Below are positions 14,634 to 22,336 of a stretch of DNA of 64,000 nt, in pieces. The stretch's first letter is position 1, and every line of letters starts with the position of its first letter. Below the pieces are notes generated by a model. The model made no database searches. It had not been told where the DNA came from and saw nothing but the letters and a program-made list of their open reading frames with translations. The DNA is from Arthrobacter sp. StoSoilB22 (GTDB lineage Bacteria; Actinomycetota; Actinomycetes; Actinomycetales; Micrococcaceae), in assembly GCF_019977315.1 (NCBI RefSeq), contig NZ_AP024652.1, forward strand, positions 868,001 to 932,000, given 5' to 3'. Position numbers and translations under genes: made by a program.

Positions 14634-15013
14634 GGTGTCCTCCGGAATTCGTCGCTGAGAAGTTTGCAGGGTTCGTGCGGGCAATTGGCCCAAAGCGTCA
14701 GGCCGTGTGCCTGGTCGTGCCAATCCAAGAGCGCCCGCCGGTTGGCATTGCCTTCATCCGGATCAATCTCGGAGCCATCGCAGTCGTCAGTGTGGTGGTA
14801 GCCGAGCGCTTCGAGGTCGTCTTTATCGATTTCGTAGTCCACGTCCACGTCGACGACTTTCGTTCCGGTCAGCATGCGATCTTTGCGGAGCTTGTAGTCC
14901 TTATTCCAGTCCTCGCGGGGCAGTTCAAGGATGGCGCGTTGTTCTGCACGCTTGGCTGTGGTTATCGTCCGGCGGATCTCGGCCAGCTTTTCGGCTGGTG
15001 TCTGAGCGGCCAT
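14630..15013 (-). CDS. Hypothetical phage protein downstream of the clamp
   Basis: A 127-residue protein, MAAQTPAEKLAEIRRTITTAK, with an acidic VDVDVDYEIDKDDLEALG segment and C-terminal NCPHEPCKLL. It overlaps the clamp stop by one base (TAATG) and the next gene by four. Function unknown. Confidence 0.7.
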   Translation of the reverse strand: MAAQTPAEKLAEIRRTITTAKRAEQRAILELPREDWNKDYKLRKDRMLTGTKVVDVDVDYEIDKDDLEALGYHHTDDCDGSEIDPDEGNANRRALLDWHDQAHGLTLWANCPHEPCKLLSDEFRRTP

Positions 15014-16089
15014 TAGAGGCGCACCGGCATGATCAGGTGGGACAGGGATTCGTGCCCTGTGATGAGGACAGGCTTGGCTCGGTTTTCTTGGAAGCCGAGC
15101 GTGATGTTCTCCGAGGTCGTGACAGACAGCGACCATCCGAGATAAGCCGGATTGACGGCCACGACGACGTCCGTGCCGTCAACCTCGCATGGGATGGTCT
15201 CTTTGCCCTGAGCGGACTCGCCCGTCCCTGCTTCAACGATCATCTCTGTTCCGGACGCGGTGATTCGGATAGGTGTGTTGCTCTCAGCTACGAGGCTGAC
15301 GCGGGACACGACGTCGCCCAACTCGGCCCGGTCCACGACGATCTCCGTTTCCGTCGACGTCGGGAACAATGCTCGAATCTTGGGGAAGTCCTGATCGAGC
15401 ACCGTTGTTGTAGTGGCCCGGTTTCCCGCCCGAATGCCAACGTTGTTGCCATCCATGAGGATCTGCGTTTCGCCAGCAAGGTTTTTGGCCGCGTCTCGGA
15501 GCCAAGTCGCCCGTACGAGCGCTTCGAAGCCGTCGCCGGACGGCGTCCACGGGATGGAGACTTCTGCCAGGCGGTAGCGGTCAGTGGCCAGTAGGATGAG
15601 CTCATTGCCGTCGCTGATGACCTTCACGCCCATGAGCGCTGGCACGGATGCATCCGTGGATGCGGCGTCGATGATCTGCGCGACGGCCGCGGCGAGGACA
15701 TCACCGTCCACGGTTCCAGCCGACTGGGGGAGCGGTGGCATCGGCGGAAAATCGGAAACCTTCATTGATCCGATGGTGAAGACGGCGGATCCGGCAGTGA
15801 GCTTGGCGGCGGTCCCATCTACCTCGACGGTGACAGTCTTCTTGCCGAATTTCTTGATGATGTCGGTGAACATCTTGCCGGGCAGCAGTGCGTTGCCATC
15901 ACGCTCAATGTCTGCGGCTGTCTGCGTGCGTGCGGACTTGTCGTAGTCGAACCCGCTGATGCGCAGAGTGCCGGCGGCGGCTTCGATTAGTAGACCGGAA
16001 AGGATCGGGTTGGCCGGTCGAGGGCTGATGCCCTTGGCAGCGAATGCTGCGGCGTCGGCGAGGGCGTTTGCGGGGATGCTGAATTTCAT
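15013..16089 (-). CDS. dnaN-like: DNA polymerase sliding clamp (beta subunit), phage-encoded
   Basis: A 358-residue protein close to the length of bacterial beta clamps. It begins MKFSIPANALADAAAFAAKG, with the first-domain pattern NPILSGLLIEA, then ILLATDRYRLAEVSI, the well-conserved second-domain strand of DnaN, and ends HESLSHLIMPVRL, matching the clamp terminus (HLIMPVR.). It should form a dimeric ring that tethers a replicative polymerase to DNA. GAAGAAGG lies nine bases upstream of ATG 16089. No polymerase gene is seen in the visible phage DNA. Confidence 0.93.
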   Translation of the reverse strand: MKFSIPANALADAAAFAAKGISPRPANPILSGLLIEAAAGTLRISGFDYDKSARTQTAADIERDGNALLPGKMFTDIIKKFGKKTVTVEVDGTAAKLTAGSAVFTIGSMKVSDFPPMPPLPQSAGTVDGDVLAAAVAQIIDAASTDASVPALMGVKVISDGNELILLATDRYRLAEVSIPWTPSGDGFEALVRATWLRDAAKNLAGETQILMDGNNVGIRAGNRATTTTVLDQDFPKIRALFPTSTETEIVVDRAELGDVVSRVSLVAESNTPIRITASGTEMIVEAGTGESAQGKETIPCEVDGTDVVVAVNPAYLGWSLSVTTSENITLGFQENRAKPVLITGHESLSHLIMPVRL

Positions 16090-16280
16090 GAGTGTTTGCC
16101 TTCTTCTCTTTGTTGTTTGACTGGATGGAGCCGTTCCCAAGCGTCCACTTCTGCGGCGGCTAGGGCGAGCCCGAGGGGGCCGCCCCATAGGGGTTCCGGG
16201 AGTGGCTTGGGTTTTCGTTTGGGTGGTAGTCGAGTCTCTGGGGGCCACGGCTTGGAGCCCCGGTACACGTAGCCGCCCAT
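16086..16280 (-). CDS. Small proline-rich phage protein
   Basis: A 64-residue protein, MGGYVYRGSKPWPPETR, with a proline/lysine-rich PKRKPKPLPEP stretch and a helix ALAAAEVDAWERLH. It is read between the HNH stop (TAG directly before its ATG) and the clamp ATG (four-base overlap). Small proteins with this opening recur in actinophages; function unknown. Confidence 0.65.
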   Translation of the reverse strand: MGGYVYRGSKPWPPETRLPPKRKPKPLPEPLWGGPLGLALAAAEVDAWERLHPVKQQREEGKHS

Positions 16281-16817
16281 CTAGACGGTCATGCGGTCGA
16301 ATGCCTTGCGCTCGGCAGGAGTCATCTGACGGCAGATCTTGCAGGTGCGGTGCCTACGCCCCGGGCCCTGCCAAGCGGTACTTGCTTCCGTCCATGGATG
16401 ACCGCGACGGCATGTCGGGCAGTCGTAGTTCCCGGATGCCTTGCGGTCGTCCATGTTGTCCTGATGATCGCCAGGCTCGACGTGTGCGGGGTTTACGCAG
16501 GGCGGATTGTTGCAGCGGTGGCGGACGAGCAAGTCCGTAGGTCCGTTGTGGAGCTCGTACGAGAACCGATGCGCTCGGACTTGTGCCGGGCCGACCCGAA
16601 GCTGCCCGTAGCCGTCGTCGTCTCGGCGGCCCGTCCATTCCCAGCATTCATCGGCGCCGACCTCTGGCACTTTGGCCCAGAACCGTTCCTCGGGTGTTCC
16701 GTGCGGGTTGGGCCGGACGATCTCTGCGCTACCGGTGCGCCACTGCTGTTGGTAGTGACGCTTGCAAAGGCTCTTGCAATGGACATCCTCAGCGCACTCG
16801 GCCACGGTGCAGGTCAT
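16281..16817 (-). CDS. HNH endonuclease (HNH_3-like)
   Basis: A 178-residue protein. An N-terminal CTVAECAEDVHCKSLCKRHY zinc region (first 20 residues) precedes CWEWTGRRDDDGYGQL, RAHRFSYELHNG, LLVRHRCNNPPCVNPAHVE and a C-terminal CPTCRRGH/CKICRQ pair. The RHxC...NP.H layout is that of homing-type HNH nucleases. It sits inside the methyltransferase-clamp block with four-base overlap, an insertion that did not break the gene chain. Confidence 0.88.
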   Translation of the reverse strand: MTCTVAECAEDVHCKSLCKRHYQQQWRTGSAEIVRPNPHGTPEERFWAKVPEVGADECWEWTGRRDDDGYGQLRVGPAQVRAHRFSYELHNGPTDLLVRHRCNNPPCVNPAHVEPGDHQDNMDDRKASGNYDCPTCRRGHPWTEASTAWQGPGRRHRTCKICRQMTPAERKAFDRMTV

Positions 16818-17713
16818 GGCGCCCCCAGTCCATCGAGTAAAGAGGGGGCTGACATCTGCTCTTCGAGTTCCTGCAAGTAACCGACGCCCGTCGCCCAGTA
16901 GGACGGCTTGAGCTCGATTCCGATCGCTTTCCTACCGAGCTTCACTGCCATGTACAGCTCGCTGGACACTCCGCCGAACGCCGTAAAAACAGTGTCTCCG
17001 GGATTCGTGTACAGCCGGACGCAACGCTCAATGAAGTCCAGCTGCAGTGGAGTGAGATGGCGCTCGTCATCAGTCTCGCGGGCAATTCGAGCATTCAGGG
17101 TGTTGGTCTCTTGGATCCCGTACCAGATCGGGCGAGCCCATTGGATCCACTCATCGTTAGTGCAGTCAGTCTTGACCTTTTCGGCGCGGTCGCCAGGCTT
17201 TTTGAAGATCAGCAGATAGTCCGCGAGTGCTGGCCGAGAGCTGCTGCTGTCTCGGTTCTTCGTGGCGAATGTGAGCGACGTGGCTTTGGTTCGGATGGCT
17301 TGGGCTTGTGGGTCCTTATCAACGGTGACCTCCCCGAAGTAGATCCACCCTGCGGCCTGATATGCCCGGATTACGTCACCACGGAAGTCGTTCAGTCCGA
17401 TGACTCCATGCGTTGCCTTTGTGGTACTGGTCTGCGCAACGTGGACACATGCAAGGCCGCCGGGAACGGTGATCCGGAGGTTGCCGCGGATGATGTAGTC
17501 GTACTGGTCAAAGAAGTCTTCTCGGTCAAGCGAGTTTCCCATGTCCCGCACGCTGGGGCTGTAGGTGTAGAGCGACTGAAACGGCGGGCTGTAGATGCTC
17601 AGGTGAACGCTGTTCGGTTCGATTTCATCGATTCGTTCCGCGCTGTCTCCCAGCAGGAATTTCCAATTCTCGCCATCAGCTTCGTCGGTTATGTATGCGT
17701 CCATGTTGCTCAT
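16814..17713 (-). CDS. DNA methyltransferase, N4-cytosine or N6-adenine type
   Basis: A 299-residue amino-methyltransferase of the order with motif IV before motif I. The catalytic motif is YSPPFQSLY (SPPF at residues 42-45), and the SAM-binding motif is GDTVFTAFGGVSSE followed by RKAIGIELKPSYW near 240-270. SPPF/SPPY favours N4-cytosine but does not exclude adenine. The start overlaps the helicase stop by four bases. With the cytosine-5 enzyme it gives the phage two modification activities and no visible partner nuclease. Confidence 0.9.
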   Translation of the reverse strand: MSNMDAYITDEADGENWKFLLGDSAERIDEIEPNSVHLSIYSPPFQSLYTYSPSVRDMGNSLDREDFFDQYDYIIRGNLRITVPGGLACVHVAQTSTTKATHGVIGLNDFRGDVIRAYQAAGWIYFGEVTVDKDPQAQAIRTKATSLTFATKNRDSSSSRPALADYLLIFKKPGDRAEKVKTDCTNDEWIQWARPIWYGIQETNTLNARIARETDDERHLTPLQLDFIERCVRLYTNPGDTVFTAFGGVSSELYMAVKLGRKAIGIELKPSYWATGVGYLQELEEQMSAPSLLDGLGAP

Positions 17714-19002
17714 GCGGATACCTCGGTTTTCTTCCGGTATTGGATCAATCCGTCGATGATCCGGTTGGACTGGTCTTCTTTGCGGATCACGTTGTTTGCG
17801 ATCTGCTGTTCAAGGGGTGAAAGGATCACGTGCGCGTTCACCACGCGGTGCTGGCCGAACCGGTAGAAGCGGCGCATGCATTGGTAGTACTGCTCGTACG
17901 AGTCGGAGAGACCGACGAATGCCGTCCTGGCGCAGTGCTGCCAGTTCAATCCCAATGAAGCGATCGATGGTTTACTGATCAGGATTTGGGTCCGGCCGTG
18001 AGTGAAGTCGTGAAGTCCTTGGGCTTTGACCTCGGGTGACAGCGATCCATGAATATTGACGGCGGCAGGTAAAGCCTCTGTGAGAGCGTCTGCTTCGTCG
18101 TTGAGTCCGCACCAGAACATCCACGGTTCGTCAGGTTCAGCTGCGACCAGTTCGACGGCGCGGGCCACCCGATCATCTAGGGTTTGTCGCCGGACTTTTG
18201 CCCGGCCCGTAACTCCGCCGATGGTGGCGGCGAACAACTCGCCTTCGGACGGCTCCACGTGCGACTCCACGATCTCCGGGATGATGTTCAGCCCGGGGAG
18301 GATGTAACCGTCGTCGGAGTATCCAAGATCGGATGGCTTCCGTATGGCTAATGCCCAACTCGACATCCAAGCAATCATGGGTTCGATGGCGTGGCCCTTT
18401 AGTCGCCAGCCATCCTGATCGTGGATGAAGTACGCGGCCAGCATGTTGGTTCGCGTCATTTGCCCAAGGAACTCCGCTTGGTTGGTCAGTTCCTCGGGGT
18501 CATTTGGCCCTGGTGTTGCGGTCCACGCCGTGCGGGCTGGGACGTTCTTGAAATGGCTTATGAGTAGAGCCCGAGTCTTGCCATCTGATTGCTTGAGGAT
18601 CGATGCCTCATCGAGAGCTACGGCGCCAAAGAGTGCAGCGTCAATCCTCCCGACCATTTCGTGGTTGGTGACATAAACGCCCGGGCTGTCAACTTCCTCG
18701 GTGCTCCGGACGTACGTGGCCTTGACGCCGATCTTGGCTGCCTCTTCCACCGTCTGCTGGCAAACGGCCAGCGGTGCAGCGATGAGAGAACGGTCGGCAG
18801 ATAGGCGCGCCCATTCAACCTGCATGCGGGTCTTGCCGAGGCCGGTGTCAGCCCATATTGCGCGGCACCCACCTTCGATAGCCCATGCTGTGATCTCTCG
18901 CTGAAAGGGTTTGAGCGAGATGTGGAGTTCAGATGGGTCGATCGTCCGGCCGGCGACTGTTGATGATCTGGTCCGGCGATCGAGTAAGTCCGCGTAGCTC
19001 AT
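17710..19002 (-). CDS. SNF2/DEAD-like superfamily 2 helicase
   Basis: A 430-residue ATPase. Motif I is ADTGLGKT (residues 51-58), motif II is DEAS (131-134), motif III is AWTATPG, and motif VI is QCMRRFYRFGQ near 380, the arginine-finger motif of SNF2-type proteins. It acts on duplex or forked DNA. It starts at ATG 19002, overlapping the preceding stop by four bases. It is the only helicase in the visible region and probably serves replication or recombination. Confidence 0.9.
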   Translation of the reverse strand: MSYADLLDRRTRSSTVAGRTIDPSELHISLKPFQREITAWAIEGGCRAIWADTGLGKTRMQVEWARLSADRSLIAAPLAVCQQTVEEAAKIGVKATYVRSTEEVDSPGVYVTNHEMVGRIDAALFGAVALDEASILKQSDGKTRALLISHFKNVPARTAWTATPGPNDPEELTNQAEFLGQMTRTNMLAAYFIHDQDGWRLKGHAIEPMIAWMSSWALAIRKPSDLGYSDDGYILPGLNIIPEIVESHVEPSEGELFAATIGGVTGRAKVRRQTLDDRVARAVELVAAEPDEPWMFWCGLNDEADALTEALPAAVNIHGSLSPEVKAQGLHDFTHGRTQILISKPSIASLGLNWQHCARTAFVGLSDSYEQYYQCMRRFYRFGQHRVVNAHVILSPLEQQIANNVIRKEDQSNRIIDGLIQYRKKTEVSA

Positions 19003-19229
19003 CGGTCCTCCTCTGGATACGAAAAAGGCCCCTTTCGTGGGGCCTTGGGTTTGGGGCGCGTTGAGCGCATAACGTTGTTCACTGCGTCGCGAGAGGTTGG
19101 ATCTCGGTAGGTTTGCCTGGCTTGATGGTTTGCTTCGTCCTGCTTGTCAACGGTCACGTGGTGTTCGCAACGGTGGTTCAGGCAAATTCCGTGCGGACCG
19201 CGGCAAAGGAAGCAGCAGGGGTTGCCCAT
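18999..19229 (-). CDS. Small cysteine-rich phage protein with an internal terminator
   Basis: A 76-residue protein. MGNPCCFLCRGPHGICLNHRC (landmarks CCFLC, GIC and HRC-EHH) is a likely zinc knuckle, and the C-terminus is basic and proline-rich, ending PRKGPFSYPEEDR. The last 15 codons contain a full Rho-independent terminator shape (19022-19044). It overlaps the NrdH stop by one base (TGATG) and the helicase start by four. Compare the gene at 23757-23954. Confidence 0.72.
   Translation of the reverse strand: MGNPCCFLCRGPHGICLNHRCEHHVTVDKQDEANHQARQTYRDPTSRDAVNNVMRSTRPKPKAPRKGPFSYPEEDR
19022..19044 (-). terminator. Rho-independent terminator shape inside the 3' end of a gene
   Basis: On the minus strand GGCCCC, a six-base loop and GGGGCC are followed by TTTTT. 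It lies within the last codons of the 18999-19229 gene and before the helicase gene, so it may cut transcription into the helicase unless ribosomes cover it. Confidence 0.75.
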
Positions 19230-19537
19230 CAGGCGGCGTCAGCCCTTTTGGTGATGTGTTGTTCGATGAGGTCGGGCCGGAACCCTGACCAGTGTTCGTC
19301 GCCTTCGATGGCGGAGACGTATACGACTGGCGCTTGCAGGTAACCGAGTCCGCCGTCGGCAGTGTCACGAGTGATGAAGTCGCGGGCAGTGGGGTCTTCG
19401 GTGATGTCGACCTTCGTGTAGAAGATGTCGTCCCGGTCGAGCATGCGGAATGTTTGGGTGCACTGGACGCAGCTGGGCTTGGTGTAAACGACGACGGCGA
19501 CGCCTTCGAGGGCTTGGAGTTCTTGCGCGTGGTTCAA
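19229..19537 (-). CDS. NrdH-type glutaredoxin-like redoxin
   Basis: A 102-residue thioredoxin-fold protein. VVVYTKPSCVQCTQTF carries the redox CVQC motif near residue 30, followed by IFYTKVDI and APVVYVSAIEGDEHWSGFRPDLI, the NrdH signature ending. NrdH supplies electrons to ribonucleotide reductase; in phages it helps to make dNTPs. The start is a TTG at 19537 with AAAGGA five bases upstream. It follows a terminator and so begins a separate short transcript with the helicase genes. Confidence 0.9.
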   Translation of the reverse strand: MNHAQELQALEGVAVVVYTKPSCVQCTQTFRMLDRDDIFYTKVDITEDPTARDFITRDTADGGLGYLQAPVVYVSAIEGDEHWSGFRPDLIEQHITKRADAA

Positions 19538-19597
19538 CGGGTTCCTTTCGGGGGAGTGCTGCGGCGCCCGGCCGGGTGACCGGGGGCCGCGGGCGTG

Positions 19598-19621
19598 AAA
19601 AAAGCCGCTCACTGGCGGCTT
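19598..19621 (-). terminator. Rho-independent terminator after the lipoprotein gene
   Basis: On the minus strand AAGCCGC, a six-base loop and GCGGCTT are followed by TTTTTT. It lies 23 bases past the stop of the 19644-20042 gene and upstream of the NrdH gene. Confidence 0.85.
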
Positions 19622-19643
19622 GGATGTTCGGTGGTGCGGGCGG

Positions 19644-20042
19644 CTATTGCTTGCCGCCCTGCAAATCGATCTCGGGGATGAGGCCCTCAGGCTTGACGAT
19701 GACGCGGGTGTGGTAGACAGACACGTCGATGGCGTCCATCTGGGTTGAAACCCAGGCGACGTCGGTGGCCTGGCCGATGAAGTGCTTGCGGTAGTCGTTC
19801 GGTCCTTGTCGGCACGTGACGATCAGGTCGCCGGCGCGTTCGATGGAGCAGCGGCCTTCGACGTAGAAGAGGTATTCGCTGGTGCGGGTGTTGACGCCGA
19901 CGATCTTGCGTTGGACTTCGAACTGGTCTGCTGCTTTGGAGAGGTTGTCGGATGCTGTCTTGGCGTCCGATGTGCAGGAGGTCAGCGCCAGAGATCCGAA
20001 CAGTGCCACGGTAGCGGCGATTACTTTGGTTGCGAGTTTCAT
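19644..20042 (-). CDS. Phage beta-sandwich lipoprotein
   Basis: A 132-residue protein with a lipoprotein signal (MKLATKVIAATVALFG then LALTSC, with the modified Cys at about residue 23). The mature part has VEGRCSIERAG, IVTCRQGPNDYRKHFIGQ and VSVYHTRVIVKPE, the pattern of lipoproteins found in many actinophages. It is anchored outside the cytoplasmic membrane. Superinfection exclusion or receptor blocking is the usual guess; no function is proved by the sequence. AGGAG lies four bases before the ATG. Confidence 0.82.
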   Translation of the reverse strand: MKLATKVIAATVALFGSLALTSCTSDAKTASDNLSKAADQFEVQRKIVGVNTRTSEYLFYVEGRCSIERAGDLIVTCRQGPNDYRKHFIGQATDVAWVSTQMDAIDVSVYHTRVIVKPEGLIPEIDLQGGKQ

Positions 20043-20050
20043 GGTGCTCC

Positions 20051-20452
20051 TTAGTAGGGCGGTTCGCCCCAGCCGCCGGATGACGTCTGGGCTGGTTCTT
20101 GCTGGTTGGCGATCTGTTGCCGGTCCTTGTAGCTGGTGAGGACTTCGACGGCTGATGCTTTGACGTCGAGGCTGGTGCGTGGTGTGCCGTTGTTGTCGGC
20201 ATACTCGCGGACATAGAAGGTGCCATAGACCTTGACCCGGACACCCTTCAAGAGTTGGTCAGCGAGGAATTCCGCGATTGAGCCCCAGAGCTCGACGTTG
20301 AACCAGTTCTGCGCAACGGTCTTGTATCCGCCGCCGTCGAGCTTCTTGGATTTGGAGTCACCGACGCGGAAGTTGAGAACTGGTGATCCTCCGGGGGTGT
20401 AGCCGGGTCTCGCGTCGGCCGCCAGATTGCCGGTGAAGATGACCTCTGCCAT
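20051..20452 (-). CDS. ssb-like: Single-stranded DNA-binding protein
   Basis: A 133-residue OB-fold protein: MAEVIFTGNLAADARPGYT, then VLNFRVGDSKS, WFNVELWGSIAEFLADQL, VKVYGTFYVREY and a C-terminal tail ending GGWGEPPY. The tail replaces the usual acidic DDDIPF tip, though the Gly-Trp-Gly-Glu-Pro-Pro string recalls mycobacterial-type ends. It covers single-stranded DNA during phage replication and recombination. Confidence 0.93.
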   Translation of the reverse strand: MAEVIFTGNLAADARPGYTPGGSPVLNFRVGDSKSKKLDGGGYKTVAQNWFNVELWGSIAEFLADQLLKGVRVKVYGTFYVREYADNNGTPRTSLDVKASAVEVLTSYKDRQQIANQQEPAQTSSGGWGEPPY

Positions 20453-20644
20453 TTAGAAGACAGCTTTCTTGGGCAGGGTTCCGTGGGTAGCCTCAATTGA
20501 GGTTCGTACGTCAGCGGCAACTCTTTGGGCTGCTCGTTCGGCTTCGGCACCCTCGAATGCAGGATTGCCGCCGGACCACTTCCTTTCGTACTGGACGATC
20601 GTTCCGTCTGTGAGCTCTACGTGGACTGTCACTTTTCCGGCCAT
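20453..20644 (-). CDS. Small hypothetical phage protein upstream of SSB
   Basis: A 63-residue protein, MAGKVTVHVELTDGTIVQYER, ending HGTLPKKAVF. GGGAG lies seven bases upstream of the ATG. It ends immediately before the SSB start. A small beta/alpha protein with no family recognised. Confidence 0.65.
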   Translation of the reverse strand: MAGKVTVHVELTDGTIVQYERKWSGGNPAFEGAEAERAAQRVAADVRTSIEATHGTLPKKAVF

Positions 20645-21132
20645 TGAATGGCTCCCTCTCTACGTGCGCGATAGCGCTTTGCTGCCATGTTTTGGCACTG
20701 CTTGCATCGCCTAGCGATTGACCCCGTTGCCAGTTCGATTCGGCTGGTGTTCTCGGGGGTGAATTCGTGGCCGCGCTTGCAGTGCGTCTTGCGGGCCATG
20801 TTGTGCGTACCGTGGCGGACGGCGTCCAGGCTGTTGTCTGATGAAGTGCCGTGCTCTAGGTTTGCTGGGACGTTGTTGCTTCGCCGACCATCCTTGTGAC
20901 GCACTTCTGTGCAGGGCGGTGCTGGCCCCAGGAAGGCTGCAGCCACAAGCTGGTGCACTCGTGGATGTACCATCCGGCGGCCATTCCACAAGGAGGCCCG
21001 CACATAGCCGCGTTCCTCACGGACCTCCAGGACACGCCACGGGCCACGTCGCTTGCTGCGGACGTGGCCCGTGTTGCTAACTTCGTACCCATCAAAGCCC
21101 GGGATAGGGCGCCATTCTTCAGCCGTCGACAA
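20629..21132 (-). CDS. NUMOD4-HNH homing-type endonuclease
   Basis: A 167-residue protein. EEWRPIPGFDGYEVSNTGHV near the start is the NUMOD4 DNA-binding motif, followed by VHQLVAAAFLG and TEVRHKDGRRSNNVPANL, the HNH nuclease core (the second H and N visible), and a C-terminal CKRGH/CKQC zinc pair. The start is a TTG at 21132 with GAGGA eight bases upstream. It overlaps both neighbours, which are otherwise a recombination block, so it looks like an inserted selfish gene. Confidence 0.85.
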   Translation of the reverse strand: MSTAEEWRPIPGFDGYEVSNTGHVRSKRRGPWRVLEVREERGYVRASLWNGRRMVHPRVHQLVAAAFLGPAPPCTEVRHKDGRRSNNVPANLEHGTSSDNSLDAVRHGTHNMARKTHCKRGHEFTPENTSRIELATGSIARRCKQCQNMAAKRYRARREGAIQWPEK

Positions 21133-22336
21133 CGGATCCGTCCTCGATGATAATTCCGCGGCCGTCGCCGTCACCCACCATCTCGATCCACACTTGGAAG
21201 TCGTGCTCGCGTGCGATTGATTCAACGAGTGCCAGGTTGTCGGAGTCGAGCAGCGACCCGTCCGCAATCCGGATGACGCGCAGCTTCGGGTTGAGTGCGA
21301 TGGCCATGGCGAGTGAGACGCGCAGCTGCTCGGCACTGGATGCTTGCTTGAACGGCACCCCTTGGTACGTCACGCCGGACTCATCGAATCCAAGGTCATC
21401 GATGGGGAACTTGGCGGCCGCCAATCCAGTCGCCTTCTGCCTGTCCACCTCTTCGATTGCTGCGGACAGCTCTGCGGCGGCCTGGGTCCATTGTGCGAGC
21501 TCGGCGCGCACCCGTTCGCCTTCCTTGTGCCGGCGGATGGCAGAGTTGATCTCTTCGGCGCCGTCAACTTGGGCTTCGATGGCTTCGAGGTCCACCTTTT
21601 CGGGCGCAGTGGCCAGGCGATGCTGAGCTTCCTTCAGTTGGCGCTCAGCGTCCGCGAGTTCCCGCTTCACTCGCTCGACCTTTTCTGCCCAGCCGTCGCG
21701 GGCTGTCCGGGCGACATCGATCTCGTGGTTGAGCGATTGCCCTGCACGGTAGGCGGCGACTAGGTCCTTGACGCTGACTTCTTCGTCCGGGAGGTCGGCT
21801 GTGCGGTCACCATATTCGGCGGCGCGAGCGGTCAGATCCTTGATGGAGCGGTTGGCTTCGGTGCGGCGGTCGAATAGGTTCTTCCGCTCGACGGCCATTT
21901 TGTGCGGGCTGAACGGAAGCTCGACAAGGTCAAGCAGCGTGGCCAACTGGTCCTTGTCCGTCAACTGAGTGAAGGCCAACGGGTCGAGGGAGAGCTTGCC
22001 CAGCAGGTCATCTAGCTTGGCCTGGCCCTTCGGATAAACGGCGCCGTCAGGTGATTTGACCGTGAGCGTGGACCCGCCAGCAGTGAAGCGGCGGACAACG
22101 ACGAGGTCCTCAGTTTCGAGGATGATCTCTGCCCGTTCTTCGCCATCCCGGATCGGCTTCGGCGTGGTCTTGGCATTCACTCCACCGAGCGCGGCCGTGA
22201 TGGAGTCCAGGATGGAGGACTTCCCTTGACCGTTGTTGCCTCCGATGACGACGAGGTTGCCGCTCTGGTCTGGTTCGATTCGGACAGCTTTGATGCGCTT
22301 GTAGTTGGTGGATTGCAGGCTGACGATACGGCTCAT
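21119..22336 (-). CDS. SMC/RecN-like AAA ATPase
   Basis: A 405-residue ABC-type ATPase. The N-terminus SLQSTNYKRIKAVRI leads to the Walker A GGNNGQGKSS (about residues 32-41). The centre is a coiled coil (DAERQLKEAQHRL region). The C-terminal lobe has SSAEQLRVSLAMAIAL (signature-like) and LRVIRIADGSLLD, where the Walker B Asp is followed by Gly instead of the usual Glu. It lies in a chain with the exonuclease at 22930-23760 and the 198-aa protein, so it probably acts in phage recombination, perhaps like an SbcC partner. Confidence 0.88.
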   Translation of the reverse strand: MSRIVSLQSTNYKRIKAVRIEPDQSGNLVVIGGNNGQGKSSILDSITAALGGVNAKTTPKPIRDGEERAEIILETEDLVVVRRFTAGGSTLTVKSPDGAVYPKGQAKLDDLLGKLSLDPLAFTQLTDKDQLATLLDLVELPFSPHKMAVERKNLFDRRTEANRSIKDLTARAAEYGDRTADLPDEEVSVKDLVAAYRAGQSLNHEIDVARTARDGWAEKVERVKRELADAERQLKEAQHRLATAPEKVDLEAIEAQVDGAEEINSAIRRHKEGERVRAELAQWTQAAAELSAAIEEVDRQKATGLAAAKFPIDDLGFDESGVTYQGVPFKQASSAEQLRVSLAMAIALNPKLRVIRIADGSLLDSDNLALVESIAREHDFQVWIEMVGDGDGRGIIIEDGSVVDG

